Origin: a virus
Strand: one strand, 5' to 3'
IMG/VR virus record: IMGVR_UViG_3300047548_000908
Coordinates: 1 to 64,000 of that record
Length of the DNA stretch: 64,000 bases
Below, one piece after another: positions 59,990-64,000 of this stretch. The first letter of the stretch is position 1. Each line of letters begins with the position of its first letter. The translations under genes were made by a program, and so were the position numbers. Below the pieces are notes generated by a model. It was not told the DNA's origin. It saw only the letters and a list, made by a program, of their open reading frames with translations, and did not search any database.

Positions 59990-61206
59990 GGTTTCATCGC
60001 TTTTTTGACAGATGCAGACAGATACTTAGTTAGATCTCCTGCCCTAATGTTATCATACAAATCAACAATATCAGGGAGTTTGTGCGTACCGCCTAGATCA
60101 CGATAGATTTTCATCAATAGCACGAATGACGCCTGCGATTCAACCTTGTTGTCCGCATCATCTACACTGATATCCCATGTTTTCGCGTACCAACGCTTAA
60201 ACGTGTTCGCACTCTCGCTACTTAGTTGTTCCGGGGAACTAAACAGACATTGTATAATTGCATGTACGGGCTCAAGAAATTCTTTTTCAAATGCCTTTGA
60301 ATACACGTTAGTTTTTTGTTTCACTTTGAAGTATTCATACATGAAACCATACAAGTCAATTTCCATACCATGAAGCTCAATATTAGGCCAATACTTTGAA
60401 TGAGTTTTTAGGATAAATTCCCAATGCTGAGGTTTTCCTTTATACTTACGCATAGCACTAACGTGCGAGATACATTTAGGGTGACCACGGTTTTCATCCT
60501 CGTCGCCGTAAAGTGGCTCATATCCGTTTTCCTCACAAATAGATTGCAATTCAGCAGCCTCTTTGTATTCAGTATCTAGATTACCATCCACACGATAAAA
60601 CAACACTTCCATTTTATGATGATCTGCTGGCCCAATCGGCTTGGAATACTTGCCGTTATAAATGTCAAATTGGCGCCGAGCAAACGATCGATCATCGGTT
60701 TCAATGTAAGTAAACGGAACTTCTAGCTCCTGCCAATCTCCGCTATAACCATCCCAAAGATTATTAAATGCTAGCGCAGCTTCAAGAACTAGAGTGTGCT
60801 GGGCGTTAGTAGAATGAAAACGCCATTTACCAACCTCTTTCGTTCCTTGAATTGCTGACATAAATTCAACCCGAAAACGTTCCATGTTAGCAATTTTTAC
60901 AATATGCTTAACATCTAAATCACGCTGAATGTCATCGTCAATGTAAATATCTTTGACCTTGACCATAGCAAACTGCAATCGAAGTTTTCGGTTGTATTTG
61001 ATACCTTTTTTTATCAAAGCTGCAACATGCTTGTGCCAAGCTCCGTTACTAGGATCAAACAATTGGTTCAAGCGATCTTGTACACTTGCCTCTGCGTACT
61101 CACCTTTTTTGCGAATCAATCGATGCACGATTTTACGCATTTGTTTTACTGCTTTGGGTTTAGTATAGACTAGAGGAAAAGACACAGACGAGACTTTAGC
61201 AGGCAT
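59986..61206 (-). CDS. ParB-like domain protein
   Basis: 406 residues. VKVKDIYIDDDIQRDLDVKHIVKIANMERFR is the ParB/Srx N-terminal pattern, followed by a DUF262-like ParB nuclease segment (HTLVLEAALAFNNLW, RRQFDIYNGKYSKPI). The C-terminal half is helical. Such proteins in phages are linked to DNA binding or nuclease roles; here unproven. Own sigma70 promoter upstream. Confidence 0.68.
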   Translation of the reverse strand: MPAKVSSVSFPLVYTKPKAVKQMRKIVHRLIRKKGEYAEASVQDRLNQLFDPSNGAWHKHVAALIKKGIKYNRKLRLQFAMVKVKDIYIDDDIQRDLDVKHIVKIANMERFRVEFMSAIQGTKEVGKWRFHSTNAQHTLVLEAALAFNNLWDGYSGDWQELEVPFTYIETDDRSFARRQFDIYNGKYSKPIGPADHHKMEVLFYRVDGNLDTEYKEAAELQSICEENGYEPLYGDEDENRGHPKCISHVSAMRKYKGKPQHWEFILKTHSKYWPNIELHGMEIDLYGFMYEYFKVKQKTNVYSKAFEKEFLEPVHAIIQCLFSSPEQLSSESANTFKRWYAKTWDISVDDADNKVESQASFVLLMKIYRDLGGTHKLPDIVDLYDNIRAGDLTKYLSASVKKAMKP

Positions 61207-61238
61207 ATAATGCTCCAGTTCTGTTATTGAATATATGA

Positions 61239-61267
61239 ATTATATACTCCGTCTTAGTATTTGTCAA
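61239..61267 (-). promoter_or_regulatory. Sigma70 promoter
   Basis: TTGACA, 17 bp, TATAAT on the minus strand. Confidence 0.83.
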
Positions 61268-61271
61268 CCGT

Positions 61272-61772
61272 TTAGCTTACCTCTGTTCGCCCATTTCCCA
61301 AATCTCTGCTTCTTATCATCATCATTTCACTTATCGAGCGGTTTACAGGGTCGGCTTGGTCCTGTTCGTAGAATTCCAAAGCAATATTTCTACAAACTGT
61401 TTGAAACCATCTGTCTACGATGTCACTATCCTTGTCATCTTCTTTTAATTTGTACCCGGCTCGAACTAAGTTCAGTACAAATTTATCGTTCCAATCAAGC
61501 TCAAATGCACCGTTGTTGATATTTTCGGGATCTACATCTACGCTTAAAATGGCAATATAGGGTTCTCCTGCTTCTGTAGCAAGTTCCTTTGCTGTTTTGG
61601 GTGCATTGGTTTCTTGCTTTTTCTTTTTAGCTCTTGGTTTTCTTGGTTTTTTGGGTTTTTGCTCTTCAGGAGTTACTTCAGGCTCAGTTTTTACTTCTTC
61701 CTTTACCTCAACTTTAGGTTCTTCTTTGACAGGTTCAGGCACCTTAAATAGTTTCTTGATTGAATCGAACAT
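61272..61772 (-). CDS. Protein with Lys/Pro-rich linker and C-terminal domain
   Basis: 166 residues. MFDSIKKLFK amphipathic helix, then a long Glu/Lys/Pro-rich linker (residues 12-60), then a folded domain (EPYIAILSVDVDPENINNG, FELDWNDKFVLNLVRAGYK). N-terminal half resembles the gene at 37374. Stop overlaps nothing; start touches the epimerase stop. Confidence 0.62.
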   Translation of the reverse strand: MFDSIKKLFKVPEPVKEEPKVEVKEEVKTEPEVTPEEQKPKKPRKPRAKKKKQETNAPKTAKELATEAGEPYIAILSVDVDPENINNGAFELDWNDKFVLNLVRAGYKLKEDDKDSDIVDRWFQTVCRNIALEFYEQDQADPVNRSISEMMMIRSRDLGNGRTEVS

Positions 61773-62599
61773 TATTTTATCCTTAGTAATTCTTCTATAG
61801 AATACAGGTTCTTCATGTAGGGAGAAACCAAGTTCAGAACACTAGACTCTTGATCTCCGTCTCGCCTAGGACCTACATCTATCTGTATGTGACAGTTATT
61901 TACTTCTTGAAAGATATCCGCGATTTCTTTTACTGAATATCCTTTTCCATGTCCTAAGCATTCAATACTGTTAGAAGGATTTTCGATAGCCTGTAGAATG
62001 GATGAGCATATCTCGTTTACATGTACATAATCTCGGATGCAAGTGCCATCTTTGGTATTATAGTCAGTGCCATAGATAGTAAACTTACCAGTATCTTTAG
62101 ATTCTAGTAGCTTGTAGAAAAGACCATCCGGGTTAGTAGGAGGATATCCATCACTCCCTATTACGTTGTAGAATCTAAAGATGGTAAAGTCAACGTCTTT
62201 GATTTTTTTGTTGAAGTCCTGTACTAACCCTTCTGCTATCTGTTTAGTTTTTCCGTAAATACCCGGTGATCCTTCAGCAGCACCAGTCGATGCAAAAACA
62301 AAGTTTTTAGTTCGGATACTTCCTAGAACATTGGAAGTTCCTGAGACATTGGTTAAGAAGTAATCTAATGGTCTAGTCTCTGCTTCACCTACTCGTACCA
62401 ATGCTGCTAGATGTACAACACAATCGTATTCATGTTGTACATCTAATCTACTTGTGATATCACTAAGATAGAAGGTTCTTACCGAAACATTAGGCATCTT
62501 TCTGTCCATCCCATCTACATGATAGCCATGTTTTATTAACATATCACATAGATGAGACCCTATGTACCCTGAACAACCTGTAACTAATACTCTTTTCAT
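61772..62599 (-). CDS. NAD-dependent sugar epimerase/dehydratase
   Basis: 275 residues. Rossmann motif TGCSGYIGS at 7-15, STG and IYGKTK (Tyr-x3-Lys catalytic pair), and the CIRDYVHVNEI segment seen in UDP-galactose 4-epimerases. It would make an activated sugar for the glycosyltransferase next to it. Overlaps that gene by 4 bp. Confidence 0.92.
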   Translation of the reverse strand: MKRVLVTGCSGYIGSHLCDMLIKHGYHVDGMDRKMPNVSVRTFYLSDITSRLDVQHEYDCVVHLAALVRVGEAETRPLDYFLTNVSGTSNVLGSIRTKNFVFASTGAAEGSPGIYGKTKQIAEGLVQDFNKKIKDVDFTIFRFYNVIGSDGYPPTNPDGLFYKLLESKDTGKFTIYGTDYNTKDGTCIRDYVHVNEICSSILQAIENPSNSIECLGHGKGYSVKEIADIFQEVNNCHIQIDVGPRRDGDQESSVLNLVSPYMKNLYSIEELLRIK

Positions 62600-63930
62600 T
62601 CGAATAGATCGTCAATCAAATTTTCTTTCGGGGTGAAAGACGGGTCTTTGCTTAGGTAAGAGTTGTTATCAGTATAGATGACATTGAACTTATGTTTGTT
62701 CCCCAATACAGACTTTACATCATCAATACATATTAGTTTTCGATTCAATGACTCGATGTATTCATCATATCTTACTTCATGTAAAGAACAAATTTTGGCT
62801 GTGTTTCCGTTAGACTGCCTAGATTTAAATTCGTTGAAGCAAGTATTCCATTTGTGAAAGACGCCTTCTTCTTTCTTTTTTACATGCTCTAGATGTCCCA
62901 TAGCATACCAGGATTCGGCTGTAGGGAATCTTTCATATGCCCCTTTTATGTCTTCAGCCATATCCTTCTTGTCAGTCTCAAAGAAGAATTCACTATTAAA
63001 GTTCTTAGTCCATCTTTGGTTTGCCAAAACAAATGTAGGTAATTGAGTGATCTGTTCATAAAAGGCAATACCATAACTCTCCACTGTACTTGGATTGAAA
63101 GCAACTCTACAGCTAGTAATAAAATCTACCTTTTCTTTGCCGATAATGCCTGTTGCAATCTTATAATCTGCACTTATCTTCTTCAACCGTTCTTCGAATT
63201 TCTTTGCACCGTTCGCGTTAGTCATCACACGGGCAGGTAATCCAGTTTGTTCAATAAGAGTTAGGTATGTTTCTGGACCTTTTCCCTCTTCCCATCGACC
63301 GATAAAGAGTACCCCCTCACGAGGCTTAATATGTTTTTCTAGCAACCCAAGTTCAGTAAATGGAATCGGAAGTTCGTATGCTGCGTCAAATTGCAATTCA
63401 TTAAATTTACTTTGAGTTCCGATATAGATGCCACTGATTTCAAGTTGTTTACGCATCATTTCGTTTACCCTTGGTAAGAAGGGATTCTTAGAGTCTTTGA
63501 ATATCTGACTCTCTAAATGGGTATAGGCAATAATTTGAATATAGTCATCTAATCCTAATGTCTCTGCGACCTGAACAGTCTCGTAAGTATTGCACACGAA
63601 AATGTCATACAGGTTATGAGATAGTGCTTTAATAATGGAGTTTCTAAAGTTAACCATTCTTTCATAACAGAAACTATCACCAAACATAAAGATAGCACTG
63701 TGATCAGAGTACGGCAAAGACTGATTAGGATAGATAATGTTCACTCCTTGCTCCTTCAAGTAGGAGATGAACTCTGAATTTGCAGGAGCTTTATCAGTAA
63801 TGATGTCCACTTTAACGTTGTGTAAGGACATCAATTCTATAAAACTTTTTGTAAATTGCCCGATGCCTCCGTGTGGAATAAGAGTCTGGTAACTTACTAA
63901 AAATCCAATTCGTTTATCGTATGTTCTCAT
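62596..63930 (-). CDS. GT4-type glycosyltransferase
   Basis: 444 residues. HGGIGQFTKSFIELM opening, VLFIGRWEEGKGPETYL and FNPSTVESYGIAFYEQ are the donor-binding motifs of GT-B retaining transferases. The last 60 residues are an extra C-terminal piece. Together with the epimerase it may modify DNA, virion or host glycans. Confidence 0.86.
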   Translation of the reverse strand: MRTYDKRIGFLVSYQTLIPHGGIGQFTKSFIELMSLHNVKVDIITDKAPANSEFISYLKEQGVNIIYPNQSLPYSDHSAIFMFGDSFCYERMVNFRNSIIKALSHNLYDIFVCNTYETVQVAETLGLDDYIQIIAYTHLESQIFKDSKNPFLPRVNEMMRKQLEISGIYIGTQSKFNELQFDAAYELPIPFTELGLLEKHIKPREGVLFIGRWEEGKGPETYLTLIEQTGLPARVMTNANGAKKFEERLKKISADYKIATGIIGKEKVDFITSCRVAFNPSTVESYGIAFYEQITQLPTFVLANQRWTKNFNSEFFFETDKKDMAEDIKGAYERFPTAESWYAMGHLEHVKKKEEGVFHKWNTCFNEFKSRQSNGNTAKICSLHEVRYDEYIESLNRKLICIDDVKSVLGNKHKFNVIYTDNNSYLSKDPSFTPKENLIDDLFE

Positions 63931-64000
63931 TGTTTTGTGTCATCTTTCTTATTAATTCGACGTTTAATTGCGCCCCAAATGGGGCACCAAATGAAGCCAG
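63927..64000 (-). CDS. C-terminal end of a further gene, partial
   Basis: An open frame enters from the window edge and ends with TGA overlapping the glycosyltransferase start (ATGA), the usual arrangement here. The visible end is hydrophobic then basic (GAIKRRINKKDDTKQ). Another frame is also open to 63914, so assignment is tentative. Confidence 0.35.
   Translation of the reverse strand, partial: GFIWCPIWGAIKRRINKKDDTKQ

Overview
The window reads as part of the genome of a large tailed bacteriophage of the T4 superfamily infecting a Gram-negative bacterium. Evidence: late-promoter boxes of the T4 type (TATAAATA and close variants) before many genes; a T4-type ATP-dependent DNA ligase, a T4 RNase H-like 5'-3' exonuclease and a dCMP deaminase; dense small genes with ATGA overlaps; tail-fibre-like proteins; and a very large tRNA cluster. 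Early genes use host-type sigma70 promoters (TTGACA, 17 bp, TATAAT). The host and the exact virus cannot be named from the sequence alone.

Layout. 1-540: start of a tail-fibre-like gene leaving the window on the minus strand. 540-1480: three tandem sigma70 promoters, an attenuator-like leader and two tiny ORFs. 1480-7540: an RNA continent with about 30 tRNAs and tRNA-like genes, in which all 20 amino-acid identities can be read, interleaved with a few small genes and two families of unrecognised structured RNAs. The E family is seven hairpins with a conserved CCATATTRAA/TTYAATATGG end stem. The R family has short RNAs closed by AGGATG/CATCCT-like stems and carrying a CAGCAA motif. 7.5-14 kb: a dimethylargininase-like enzyme and a PrkA kinase / YeaH / SpoVR stress module. 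14-24.5 kb: seven paralogous ADP-ribosyltransferase-like genes, plus Pth2 and a staphylococcal-nuclease-like protein. 24.5-29.8 kb: small early genes, many led by near-identical promoters, including an alarmone hydrolase. 29.8-36.7 kb: R-family RNAs, a tyrosine phosphatase, a Ro60 (TROVE) orthologue, a phosphoesterase, ClpX, ribosomal protein bS21, Hsp20 and ClpS. 36.7-46.7 kb: ClpP, SprT-like protease, dCMP deaminase, IF-1, superoxide dismutase, Nudix hydrolase and a fibre-like protein. 46.7-61.3 kb (minus strand): early and middle genes including DNA ligase, RNase H and ParB-like proteins. 61.3-64 kb: a sugar epimerase and glycosyltransferases.

How it fits together. The translation set (tRNAs, initiator tRNA, IF-1, bS21, Pth2) and the proteostasis set (ClpX, ClpP, ClpS, Hsp20) suggest wholesale takeover of host translation and protein turnover. 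About 15 proteins, including the ADP-ribosyltransferases, superoxide dismutase, Nudix hydrolase and a P-loop kinase, begin with the same short M-[KR]-x-x-E-[IF] segment. It resembles the capsid-targeting sequence of T4 internal proteins, so they may be packaged and injected with the DNA (inference).

Most interesting are the two RNA families. The R motif also sits in the 5' leader of the Ro60 gene, which raises the possibility of a phage Ro60-RNA system with its own set of ligands. At least thirteen genes have their start codon only 4-7 nt after a late-promoter box and no visible ribosome binding site, which suggests leaderless late mRNAs.
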